A DNA stretch of 64,000 bases from Tipula vernalis (lineage: Eukaryota; Arthropoda; Insecta; Diptera; Tipulidae), in assembly GCA_958295665.1 (NCBI GenBank), contig OY282558.1, positions 62,732,789-62,796,788 of the forward strand, read 5' to 3'. Both the position numbers and the translations under genes were made by a program. The notes under the pieces are model-generated. The model saw only the letters and a list, made by a program, of their open reading frames with translations. It had not been told where the DNA came from and searched no databases. Shown here one piece after another: positions 1-10,718 of this stretch. Each line of letters begins with the position of its first letter. Within the stretch, counting starts at the first letter, position 1.

Positions 1-1866
1 AAATAAGATTTTTGCGAAAGCTGAATTTTGTAAAATCGAGAAATCATGGCTATTCAAAATTTGATTTACGACCACAGGCGTTACGATTAAGCCGCTAAAC
101 AACACGTATTTCAGTCAAGAAATTTCATTGCTTGGACTAACTGAAGGTGATTCTTCACCGATATGAGACCAAGAAAGAATATCGTACTAAAGTTTTCTGA
201 ATAAATTAAACAAGTTCATACGAAAGTTAATCACATAATTCTTCTACAATCATAATAAATGTAAAACGAGGCAATCAATGCACATTCACTTACGAAACCA
301 TTTTTCATTTCAATTCCGGTTCTCTACCCCTACTACCATATGGTAAAACAAGAGTCAGATATACAACAACAAAACCTCAATGTACATTTATTATAAAGAG
401 ACATGGGTAAATATAAATGTACATGAAAATGTAATTACTGTTGCACTTTTTGATTCGTGTGTGTTATTTAGTTAGAGGTTGATCCAAGAACAAAAGAAAA
501 GTGTAAAGAAACAACTGCACTACAAAACCAATTCAAGCCTACATAAAATATATCCAAACAAGAATCTTTTAGTTCTTTATTTTTGTGTGCCCTCCTTGTT
601 CGATGTGCATTGCAAAAAAATTAGTTGGCAGATGACGTAGTTGTGTGTGCGATGAACCTCTTTGTTCGCGAAAACTTCGATTCCAAATATGGAGGATATA
701 TTATAATCCCTTTTGAGTTGAGCATCAAACTTTTAAGTTTAATTAACAGATTCCATTGTTAATTTCATTTTGTTATCATTTTATTTTGTTGCGTGGCTGT
801 GGTGAACCCTAAAATACAACACTGTTCTTGTTTGACAACCACAAAACCTACACATAACCTCACTTTCAATGCAAACAAATTTTTCTTTTTTTTTATGTTT
901 CACTTACCTGGTTTTTACAGTTAATCCAAATTAATAATTTAATATCACTTTATTATTATACAGTTTATTACAATATTGATTTCGTAAATATTTTTATTTT
1001 CTAACCGATCCACGAATTTAAAAAAAAAACTATTTAACTAAAACTCAACAAAGTAACAATCCACTAATCCAGGACGAATATACAAAATTGCGTAGAGTTT
1101 CTCTTGTTTTCTAAAAAAAATTTCTTTTCGTTTCGAAATTGAAAAAAAAAAAAAAACACAAAAACAAATCAGCCTCTCACTCATCAAAAACCAAATCAAG
1201 ACTGGTTTTTTTGTATATTTTGATTGTTTGTTGGTTGTTTTCTTTTTTTCTATTTTGCTTTTTCGTGTCTTGTTTTTGACTTTTTGTTTTGATCGTCAAA
1301 AACGGGGGACGAAGAGAAACGACGCGAATTACAAAATTATTTAGCACACAAATTGTTGATAACTTCGCGTTGGATCAATATGTAATTTTTTTTTTTTTTT
1401 TTGAAAATACGAAATTTAAAAATTTAAATACCGAAATTTGACACACAAATTTAAATAAAACAAAAATAAAAAAAATGGAACTGTATTAAGAATTTTTGGC
1501 CGAGAAAAGCTTTTGGGGAAAACTAAAATTTAATTTCATTCAAAATGTTTGCTTTAATTTTTCGCAAGATTTAGCGTGCCATCTAAGAGGGAACATTTAA
1601 AGTTTTCGTAATGATTTTATTTGCTCGTACTAAATTTTGAACGATATGTAAGTGGTTTGGATTTATGATATGCGTTTAGTACAAATACAGTCGACCAGCT
1701 AAAGACTGAATTAAATTCAAAGATTTTCGCAGTTGCAAATGTCAAATCAAAAATACGTTTTCTTTACACATAAAAAATAAATTTAACCAAAAAATATCAT
1801 AAACCAATACAAAAATGATTGGTTTTCTTGTTTACGTTATTTATTCACGTTAGTTATTTATTCACG
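1..1866. other. AT-rich DNA with no recognised gene
   Basis: No open frame or domain that I recognise. The stretch is rich in A and T homopolymer runs (for example near 1020, 1140 and 1390). Immediately before the gypsy-A LTR there is a short direct duplication of a TTATTTATTCACG-like string (about 1836-1866). The first 150 bases can be read as short retroelement-like peptide fragments, but too briefly to call. Confidence 0.5.
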
Positions 1867-2256
1867 TGTGGTGATGGTGGTCGATGATCGTAATTAATCT
1901 CGTCCGTATATGAGTGGCGTGCTCGTTGTAATGGCGGCCGACGCACCTTCCACAATATAATTCAATAAAAAAACCGAAGCGTTTGTTTTACACTTACAAA
2001 AGTTTTATTTAAACTGATTTTACTCGGATCAAAAATGATTTTAATTTTATTCTTAAGACGCTACTTTTCGCGGTCTTTTTTGGATATACCATAATGGCTG
2101 CTCTCTTCCTTTCTGTCAAAAAAACAGAAAAGCGGCAAGATTTAAATCTGACGGCCGATATCTGGACTGCAAACAGATTGTGATATTAGCGAACCCTTTG
2201 AACCGCGAAAACCGAAAGCGATTCTGTTTTACCAGCGGATACTCTGTATCGCCACA
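1867..2256 (-). repeat. 3' LTR of gypsy-A
   Basis: A 390-bp segment bounded by TG and CA with short inverted ends (TGTGGTGAT at the left, ATCGCCACA at the right). It lies directly next to a purine tract at the end of the gypsy-A integrase region, as expected for a minus-strand 3' LTR. The partner 5' LTR is absent, so the left boundary rests only on the inverted termini. Confidence 0.6.
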
Positions 2257-2270
2257 CTACCCCACCCTTA
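2257..2270 (-). other. Polypurine tract of gypsy-A
   Basis: On the minus strand this reads TAAGGGTGGGGTAG, immediately before the TGTGG start of the LTR. This is the position and composition of the plus-strand DNA primer of an LTR retrotransposon. Confidence 0.65.
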
Positions 2271-2459
2271 GTGAACGCAGGGAACGTTCAGTCGTAACGA
2301 GAGGGTAGTTTGATGCTGCGCCCTGATCATGATGTAGCAACCGGTTTCTTTTCTGACGACTTGTCCAGGTTGAATGTCACCCGTTTTTTTTTGTTACAAC
2401 ATGGTCATTCTTGTTGTTTGGCTCTGTTGGTACGTTTGATTCTGGAACAGAAGGATTGT

Positions 2460-3457
2460 CGGGATGTTTGTCTGCACTATCCGCACCAGTTGTCAGTTCG
2501 GTCTTTTCCGCCCTGTCATGCTCGTAACCCTCGATAAAACCAGGTTTCAACCGATACGTTCGACTCGACGCCCTTCACCAGGACTGTGAAATCTTTCTCC
2601 GACCGGCGCAATACCGCGTAAGGGCCTTGGTACGGAGGCTGTAGTGCCCTGCTTAATGCACCCGTACGAACTAGTACGTGTGAGCTCGTCACGAGATCCT
2701 TGAAGACAAAAATTTTTGGTTTGCTGACGTGTCGTGATGGCGCTGTCGGCTGGATATTCCTGAAAAATTCTTGAATTTGTGAGACAACCTGATTTTGAGT
2801 TGTAAATGATGGCTGGCGGGCAGGCGTAATTTCTCGCCGTACACCAACTCAGCTGATGTAGCCTCGAAATCGTCCCGAAAAGCGGTTCTCAAACCTAACA
2901 GTACGAGTGGCAATAATCTGGTCGTGATTGAAACCCTACTAGGTTGGCCAGACTGGAGAATAGTTCTGATTCGAACTGAGTTCCTCTGTCGGAGATGATA
3001 ACCAATGGGACTCCAAACCGACTAATCCATGTTTTCAGTAGAGATCCGCGACGGTTTCGGCCTTGATATCCGGCATCGGAGTGGCCTCTGGCCATCGGGT
3101 GAATCGATCTATGATGGTTAGACAATAGCGTTGTCCTTCGGACGGTTCCAACTCGCCGACTATATCTATATGTATCTCCGAGAACCGTTGGCTAACGATG
3201 GGATAGTTACCACACGGACTTTTCACGTGTTTTCAAATTTTGCACTTTTCACAGTTTGCGCAATATTTTGCCCATTGCTGTACGTCTTTGTTGGGCGCTG
3301 GCCATACAAGCTTGCTCCTGATCAGTTTGGTTGAACTTCGTATCCCCGGATGCGATACTTTGTGAAATACTTCAAATACCTGACGTCGAAATGCTTCGGG
3401 GACGTATGGGTCGAAATGCTTCGGGGACGTATGGCCTTGGAGTACCAGTTGAAACAT
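2460..3457 (-). pseudogene. Gypsy-A integrase and GPY/F end, broken
   Basis: The zinc-binding HHCC part is at 3233-3457 (two His near FHKVSHPG, then CANCEKC). The catalytic core follows at 2895-3226, with IHIDIVGEL carrying the first Asp and IISDRGTQF the second. The C-terminal GPY/F module (LQPPYQGPYAVL) lies near 2600-2660 and ends around 2540. Integrase inserts the cDNA copy into the host chromosome. The domain is split over at least four frames, so no functional protein is possible from this copy. Confidence 0.8.
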
Positions 3458-3484
3458 CGCAGTACAAATATTTGTCTATACTAT

Positions 3485-5246
3485 CTAATCTATGCTGCTT
3501 GTAATCGTCAGTGCATCGACACGAGACAGAGCATCCGCTACTACATTATCCTTGTCGGAAAAGTGCTGTATGCTGGTCGTAATTTGTGCTATCAGATCGA
3601 GATGCCTGCGCTGTCGGGGTGATGCTTTCTCCAGGTTTTGATTTAAGGCGAACGTGAGGGGTTTGTGGTCGGTGTATAGGATAAATTCCCGGCCGTCGAC
3701 GAAGTGTTTTAAGTGTTTAATCGCTGCGTACGCTGCCAACAACTCCCTGTCGTATGTGCTGTAATTTTTTTCCGTGTTTGTGAGCTTTCGTGAAAAGAAG
3801 TTAAAGGTTGCCATCCCTTTGTTGTTTGCTGCTGTACTACCGCTCCGATTGCTTGATTTGATGCGTCGACCATGATCGCTAATTTGTGTTCCGACGATGG
3901 GTGAACTAATTGAACGGCCTCTTCTAGTAGGTGTCTTTTACAGTGCTCGAATGCTTGGTTTGAGTCGTCGCACCAAGTGATGTTGCTGTTGTCGTTCTTG
4001 GTCCTGAGCCGCGCCGGGATGGAAAATGCGATAGTAGTTTAACATTCCTAAGAATCGCTGGACGCCTTTAGTGGTTGTTGGTCGTGAGAAATTCGTTATT
4101 GCTTCTACCCGAGATTGGGCCGGACGAATGCCCGCGGCTGCTATATCGAATCCCAGGAAACTTATCTGTTTTTCAGCGAATATGCATTTGCTCATATTTA
4201 TCACCAAGCCAGCGTCCTGTAAGCGTTGAAACACTATTTTTAAGTGGTCCATGTGCTGGTCTAGATTCTTTGATGCGACTAAAATGTCGTCAATGTACGG
4301 AAATGTAAATTTCGTGTCGCGAAAAATTGAGTGATTTAGCCGTTGGAATGTTTGAGCCGCATTCCGCAATCCAAACGTCATACGGGGGAACTTAAACAAA
4401 CCAAACAGGGTACACATTGCTGTCTTCTCGATGTCATCCTCACTGATCGGGATCTGGTGATATGCCCGCACGAGGTCGATTTTTGAGAAATATTTTGGCA
4501 ATCGTCGAGTTGATGACTGAAGTCGGTGACAAATGGTATTGGATACCGATCGAGTTTCGTTTTTTGATTCAATTCGCGGTAGTCTCCGCATAGTCTCCAT
4601 TCGCCATCCTTTTTCCTTGTGATATGTAGGGGACTAGCCCAGTTGCTTTTTGACGGCCGGCACACACCTTGGCTCAACCATAGATCGATTTCTTGTTTGG
4701 CTATTTTCATTTTTTTCAGTGTTGAGGCATCGTACCTTTGCTGAACATGGTTGGCCCGTGGTTTCGATTTTGTGCTCGGCGTTGTGCTTGATCGTGTTGA
4801 GCGACGGTGTCTCGCATAAGACTGGTCCGACATTCTGCAGCAGATTTCGAATTTGTGGGTTATTAGTGTCCAATTTGTCTGTTGTCAGTTGATATGAGGG
4901 CAAAGCAACGGGGGTTCCGGATATTGACAGAGAAGTCAACGGGTCGATCAACCTCTTGCCCTTAATGTCGACTAGTAGACTGTAGTTTAGTAGGAAGTTT
5001 GCTCCGATGATGCATCTATCAACGTTTACGATTGTGAACTTCCATGTGAATGCTCGACGTAGGCCGAAATTTAAGACCAATTCCTTCGTGCCAAACGTGT
5101 CTATTGATGTATAATTTGCGGCAAATAATTTTAGATTTGACTTTGTTGTTTTTTCTCGTGACGTTGGGGTTACGACGGACAGTTCGGCTCCCATATCGAT
5201 GAAAAATTGCTGTTTTGTTACCGTTTCGATTACAATTAGGCGGCAT
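3485..5246 (-). pseudogene. Gypsy-A protease, reverse transcriptase and RNase H, broken
   Basis: The protease lies at about 4900-5220. Its active site reads IDMGAE where D-S/T-G is usual, so the catalytic triad looks mutated. RT runs over 3938-4833: WASPLHITRKKDGEWR, then FSKIDLVRAYHQIP, then the catalytic PYIDDILVA. The tether and RNase H are at 3485-3950 (ELLAAYAAIKHLKHF, YTDHKPLT). Frame changes fall near 4380-4500, 3940 and 5190. It is the polymerase of the same dead element as the neighbouring integrase and gag. Confidence 0.8.
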
Positions 5247-5258
5247 GAATGGCTGCTG

Positions 5259-5665
5259 TCACTTGCCGCGAAGAGTGAAGAGCCTATTGGTTTTCCGCCC
5301 CACCGTTTGTTGCATTTTTTGGCGTTTGTGCCCGAACTTAAAGTGATACCAGCAATTTGGGAAAGATCTGACGTGTGAATCCGATCGAGTTTTGCTGCGC
5401 GGACGCCGGACTGTATCGGAGCGTCCCCGATTGTCGTCCCGGGATTTCCTTTCGCTTTTCACCCAATCGTCGATACGTTTTGTTAGCGCGTTGATGCTAG
5501 CTGACAGTGGGTGTTTGGCCTCGTTCGTCGTAATTTGTGAGTTGCAGATGTTACAGATGCCAGTAGGCCTGTGAATCTCCATTATTTTGTCCGCGATTTT
5601 TTCCAGTTCGCAATCCTCCATGCTCGACAGAATCTCCTGGATGCTTGTAGATAACATCTTGTACA
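5259..5665 (-). pseudogene. Gypsy-A gag C-terminal fragment
   Basis: The reading frame contains an RS/RR-rich basic stretch and then NCWYHFKFGHKRQK, the unusual CsRn1-type gag zinc-binding motif. The downstream Cys residues of the motif are already lost (KMQQT where C-x2-P-C is expected). The first residues of the open frame (upstream of about 5665) are not gag: they are antisense to the non-LTR fragment that begins here. Gag would form the particle shell. Confidence 0.65.
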
Positions 5666-7311
5666 TAAAGGGTAGATCCGTGGACACCGCTCTGCACGCC
5701 TTGGTGTGTACGATTGAGCAATCGATTAATCGAAAGAATTCTGTTTGGTAGCCTTCCTGGATATAGAGGGCGCCTTTAATAATGTGAAAGCGGAGGCAAT
5801 CAAGGAGGGATTGTCATTTTTGGAGGTGGACGTTTCTCTGAGAAGGTTAATTAATTATATGCTGGGAAGCAGGATTGTTAGCTCGAAGTTAGGGGACTCC
5901 ACCATCAAGAGGCGAGTAACTAGGGGAACCCCGCGGGGGAGGGGGGTTCTGAACCCTCTTCTCTGGAATATAGTGGTAAACGGGTTACTACTAGAATTGG
6001 AGAGAGAGGGTATTGAAGTTATCGCTTACGCAGATGACGTAGCTTTAGCTGTTACCGGGAAATTCCTGGGCAGGATTGTAGACGTAATGCAGAATGCGCT
6101 TACAATCGTTACGAAATGGGCTGGCAAATGTGGACTTGGTATTAACCCGTCCAAGACAGAGCTGGTACTCTTTACTAAGAAATACAAAATCCCGGTAGTT
6201 GTCCCTCCTACCTTAAATGGCACGAGACTTGCTTTTACTGATAGTGCTAGATATCTGGGCATTATCTTAGACAGTAAGCTTAATTGGAGTCCCAATATGT
6301 CGGAGAGAATAAACAAAGCTACTATTGCTTTGTACTCCTGTAGGAACGCCATTGGTCATAGATGGGGTCTGAAGCCGGAGCTGGTACACTGGCTCTACAT
6401 CGCTGTAGTGAGACCTGTATCATGTAGGGGGTGGGTGTTTGGTGGCCAGCACTGGACAAGGTATCTTATAAAAGTAGGATTGAGAGGGTGCAAAGAACGG
6501 CCTATATGCTTGTTAGCGGGGCTTTGAGGTCGACACCGACAAGTGTCATAGAGGTTATATTGCACCTTCTTCCGGTCGACATTTTTGGTAAACAGATGGC
6601 GGCAAATACGGCTGTACGACTTGCAGCCGTCTCTCAGTGGAGGTGTCTTAGTACAGTACACTCTACTATCGTTAGATCGTTGAAGGATGATCTGGCGAAT
6701 CTTGACTACATAAAACCTACTCTACGCTTCGAGAATCGATTTCGGACCTCCTTCCCTTCAAGGGAATCCTGGAGGGATAGACCGTTATCGGAAATCGAAG
6801 CGTTACAATTCTTCACAGATTGCTCCAAGCTAGACGGCAAAGTGGGAGCTGGAGTATTCTGTGACAAATTAAATGTAAACATTTCTATTCGTCTCCCTGA
6901 TTACTGCAGCGTGTACCAAGCTGAAGTCGTAGCGATTGAGGAGGTCATGACGTGGTTGAAGCATAATGTAGTATCCTCAGATGACATCGCAATCTATGTG
7001 GACAGTCAAGCGGCGATCCGGTCGTTAGAATCGGTCTCTTTGGCGTCACGGGTGGCGTTGAGTTGTCACTCATCTCTAAATGAGATGGGTGAGCATTTCA
7101 ATATCCAGGTAATCTGGGTCCCAGGTCACTCGGGCGTCTTGGGGAACTGCAGGGCGGATGAACTTGCTAGGCATGGTACGACTCTCCAGCAGCAACCGGA
7201 AAGGGCAGGTCTGGGTAGGCCTATCACAGCGCTGAGACAAGCACTTGGGAAGCAGGCGCTATTCTCAGCGGGGGAAAGGTGGTGTAACACCCTCACCTGT
7301 AGAGTTGCAAG
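5666..7311 (+). pseudogene. Non-LTR retrotransposon fragment 1: RT C-terminal half plus RNase H
   Basis: Homologous to the fragments at 34691-35775 and 44430-45464. It starts inside the RT at GRSVDTALHA, passes the catalytic IAYADDVAL (about 6020) and the thumb, and runs into an RNase H domain (FFTDCSKLDG, YQAEVVAIEE, YVDSQAAIRS, CRADELARHG; about 6800-7175). It stops abruptly at 7311 where fragment 3 continues. A one-base deletion near 6418 changes the frame; comparison with fragment 2 shows the missing base. The RNase H domain after the RT suggests an I/LOA/Outcast-like clade rather than plain Jockey. Truncated at both ends and dead. Confidence 0.85.
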
Positions 7312-8382
7312 ACAACAAATATCTCTTGCAGAGATATTCTCCATTTAGATGAGTACAAGCGTTGAATTCATGAGTAGAGAGTGGCATGTATTTATCCTGA
7401 TGACTTGTTACCATCAAATAACTTGAGAACGGCTGAATATATACATACTTTCTTTGATGTAGCGTGGACACCGGCACCGGTATTATGTTATATAAGGTGT
7501 AGCGGGTTCTCTGTACCAACGGGATTTTAACCTCGAAGATTATGATTTCCTGAATTTTCATGGTTTTGACCGTGGTGATTTTATATATATGAGCTATATC
7601 TCTATTACGAAAGGCTTGGTTTGAGATTATCGACTATCTGTCTGGTTTGCTCCTGAAGTTGGTGTGGTGTTAATATTAGTGGACTAAGTTTGCCTTGGTG
7701 TACTTCCGTTATGGTATCGATTACTGCTGATTGGAATGTGCGGAGTTTCATCATTTCCAACATTGTATGAAGAGCAATGTCAGTGAATTCTTCGTGAAAT
7801 ATGATGTCTGTTATTATTTGTTTAAGAGCTTCGAATCTTTGATTTGTTTCTTTGTGGTCGTACTTGATGATGTTCACTGTCGTTTCTATTATAGATATCT
7901 GTTGCTGTAAAAGTTTCTGGTGATATTGTTGGTTTAGATTAAGATTTGCTATGCTTTCTTTGTAGAAATTTCTGGCACGTTTGATCAAGTACGCCAAATA
8001 GCTCATTGGCTATGGTACCAACGAAGTCAAACTGTGATCTTTTTTGACGGGCTCTTTCATTTCTTCCCAACATATTCAGTATTTCGTTTTGCTCTTCTAA
8101 GTCGATGTAGAGGTTCCGCATTTGGGATGAAATTAATCCATAGAATATCGTATGTGTATATGTGGACTTGGAGTACGTTATATTTTTGCATAATTCATTT
8201 AGCTGCCGAGTGGATTTTTCCAGATGGTTGAGCTCGGTCCAATATACTGTTAGATTGAAGTACGTTATTAGCTTCCATTCTCCATTGATTAAACTGCCTT
8301 GATCAATTTTGCCAAAGTAGTTGCCCGGATGAGACGAGAACATGGATATGTTGTAACTGGATGTTGTTTCTGATACCACCAT
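7312..8382 (-). pseudogene. Envelope-like (baculovirus F-type) gene of the BEL/Pao element, broken
   Basis: The protein pieces follow the order of insect F-type fusion glycoproteins (Baculo_F family). The N-terminal part, with several N-x-S/T sites, is at 7990-8382. A furin-like RQKR cleavage site is followed directly by a hydrophobic FDFVGTIANELFG segment resembling a fusion peptide (about 8010-8050). A helical region follows at 7605-8006, and a Cys-containing downstream part at 7312-7561 (YLMVTSHQDKY, YLCKRYLLSC). The three pieces lie in three different frames, and the membrane anchor and tail are absent because the element is cut at 7312. Such genes, where intact, let a retroelement leave the cell; this one cannot make a product. 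Confidence 0.75.
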
Positions 8383-10716
8383 TCCAGCGTGTACAGCAAG
8401 AGATTTGATTTTTTGCTTGCTCTGGTTACTCGTCTCTGTGGTGGGTTTTGTGTTTCCTTCTGGTTTGAAACATCTGTGACCATACCGTGTTGATCTGTCG
8501 CTTGTGGCTCGTCTACTGGTAGAACGGATATTTTGGTAATTGCTCTTTTATAGAGAGCATTTCCCGGGCCACGTATTGAAATTACGCGAACCAATCCGTC
8601 TGATCCCGGGTGTGTTTTAACAATTCTACCTCTTACCCATTTTTCTGGAGGTAGATTGTCATCAATTAAAAGCACAAGATTGCCCACTTGTATTTGTGGC
8701 CTTGATTGTAGCCATTTTGGTCGTTGTTGTAGTCTTCGCAAATATTCGTTACTCCATTTTTTCCAAAAATCTTGTTTCAGCTTTTGTAGCATCTGCCATC
8801 TTGACAAGCGATGTATGTTTGAATCTGCTAGATTTTCTTCTGGCACTGCAGTTAGTGATGAGCCGATTAAAAAATGGCCAGGTGTTAGAACTTCAAGGTC
8901 TGCTAAATCATTGGACATTGGACATATTGGCCTTGAATTTAGAATGGCCTCTATTTGATTTAACAGTCTTGTTAATTCTTCATAGGTGAGCGTTGCATTT
9001 CCCATGATCTTTTTTAGGTGGGTCTTCACTGATTTGACACCGCAGCTTCCTATAGCCCACCAAAATGGGATGATGCAGGTGGTTGAAAATGCCAAGTTAT
9101 TCCCTCTGTTGCTAATTGTTGAGCGACAATATCGTTGAAGTTAGCTGTTTTTTGTATCCTTTTTAGCTGATTATTAGCTCCAACAAAATTCGTACCGTTG
9201 TCACTATATATGTGAGTACATAATCCACGCCTGGATGTGAACCTTTTAAGGGCCGCAATAAATGCTTCTGTGGTGAGATCCGTTACTGCTTCTACATGTA
9301 TTGCTTTGGTTGATAAAATGTATGCCTTGTAAGTTTTACCTCCTCTGCCTTTGGTTGTTTTTATTTGCACGGGACCTGCATAATCCACTCCGGTATGCGT
9401 AAATGGTCTTGTTGGCTGAACTCGTGCGTATGGTAGGTTTCCCATCAACTGGTTACTTCCTGGCTTGATTTTGAATCTGTGGCATACAATGCATTTTGAA
9501 ATTACTGATTTAGTTGTCGTTCTGCCTCTTATAATCCAATACTTTTTCCGGATGAAAGAGAGAGTGACTTCGATCCCACCATTAAAAATGATTTTTGCAG
9601 CCTGCCCCCTACTCGTAGAATTCCCTCTGGATCCAGAAATGGATTTAATGACAATAATTGCTTTTCTTATCTATTGGATTGTTTTTCATTAGCTGAGTTA
9701 TTTTCGCGTTGTAATAACAACAACATTGTGTCTAACAATCCGTTTTAGTTTAGTGAAACTGGATATTTTATTTATTAAATGATCTATCCTGTCATCATCC
9801 TCTGTGATGGTAGTGAAGTTGATATTTTTTAGTTCTGTTGGTTGTTGTTTTTCTGGTTCAAAACAGTTTTGTATGTTTGGCGGGTATACGTGCTTGTTTT
9901 TGAGCCAATGTGGTCCTGACCACCAGAGCTTATGATTTATCAGTTCATCAACCGTTATTCCGCGGCTGGCGTAATCAGCTGGGTTGTCGCCTGATTTGAT
10001 GTGGCGCCATTGATATTGTTCGGTAAAATTCCTAATCTCCGATACTCTGTTGGCAATATAAGTTTTATATTTTTGAATATCTCCTTGTATCCATGACAGC
10101 ACTATGGTTGAATCGGTCCATGCGATAGTTGTTGCTTGCTGTATTTCTAATGCTTGTTTTACTTCATTAAGTAATTTAGCCAGTAAAAGAGTGCCATTTA
10201 GTTCCAGCCATTGGTAATGTTACTTTTGATTTCGTCGGCGCGACTCTTGTTTTGGCTGCTATAAGGTTGATGCTTACTTCACTTTCTTTATTGGTTACTT
10301 TTAGGTAGACGCAGGCGGCATAGGCTTGTTCTGAAGCATCGCTGAAGCCGTGAACCTCAATCTGTGATTCAGGTGTGTAATTTATCCATCTTGGAACTTT
10401 TATGTCACTGAGAAGCTGTAGTTTGTCTTTAAAGTTTAATGAGCCACGTTTTTTGTAACATTATCTTTATTGTTATTAGTACTGGTGCTAGCCATCCTAA
10501 TGGATCAAATCGCTTCGTCAACTTGCCACTTGGAATTGGTACGTTTATATTAAACTCAAATACATCCGCTTTAGGCTTTCAAAAAAGTCCAAGGGCTTTT
10601 ATGCTTTGATCGATTTCAATTTTATGTGATTCTGTTAGTTCTCTGTCGGCTACGTTGATTAAGAGCTGTGTTTGGTTGCTTGCCCATTTTCTTAAATTAA
10701 AGCCTCCTTTTTGAAG
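8289..10716 (-). pseudogene. BEL/Pao RT end, RNase H and integrase, broken
   Basis: Immediately left of the Tigger insertion the RT continues (GGFNLRKWASN, LTKRFDPLGWLAP on the minus strand, about 10500-10715). Pao RNase H follows at 9698-10102, with the diagnostic WRHIKSGDNPADYASRG and LWWSGPHWL. The integrase core at 9050-9448 shows HTGVDYAGPV and YSDNGTNFVG. The DUF5641-like tail at 8400-8950 shows LTPGHFLIG and VGNLVLLIDDNLPP. At least four frame breaks separate these pieces. The envelope gene starts within the end of this region. Confidence 0.8.
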
Positions 10717-10718
10717 TA

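Larger units (their letters stand above)
1867..5665 (-). mobile_element. Gypsy-A: decayed CsRn1-type Ty3/gypsy retrotransposon, 5'-truncated
   Basis: On the minus strand the order is gag C-terminus, protease, RT, RNase H, integrase, then polypurine tract and 3' LTR, which is the Ty3/gypsy order. Two signatures point to the CsRn1/Kabuki clade. One is a gag finger beginning CWYHFKFG (a C-W-Y-H pattern instead of CCHC). The other is the RT block FGLRNAAQTFQR. The reading frame is broken many times. The 5' LTR and most of gag are missing, because the element is replaced at about 5665 by a non-LTR retrotransposon fragment. It is a dead copy. Clade assignment is from recalled motifs, not a tree. 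Confidence 0.8.

Noticed and set aside
1..150. Retroelement coding fragment at the window start
   Set aside because: Short peptide-like stretches can be read, but stops intervene and no motif is recognisable.
2310..2537. Plus-strand open frame near the gypsy-A end
   Set aside because: It is antisense to the gypsy-A integrase tail, with no features of its own.
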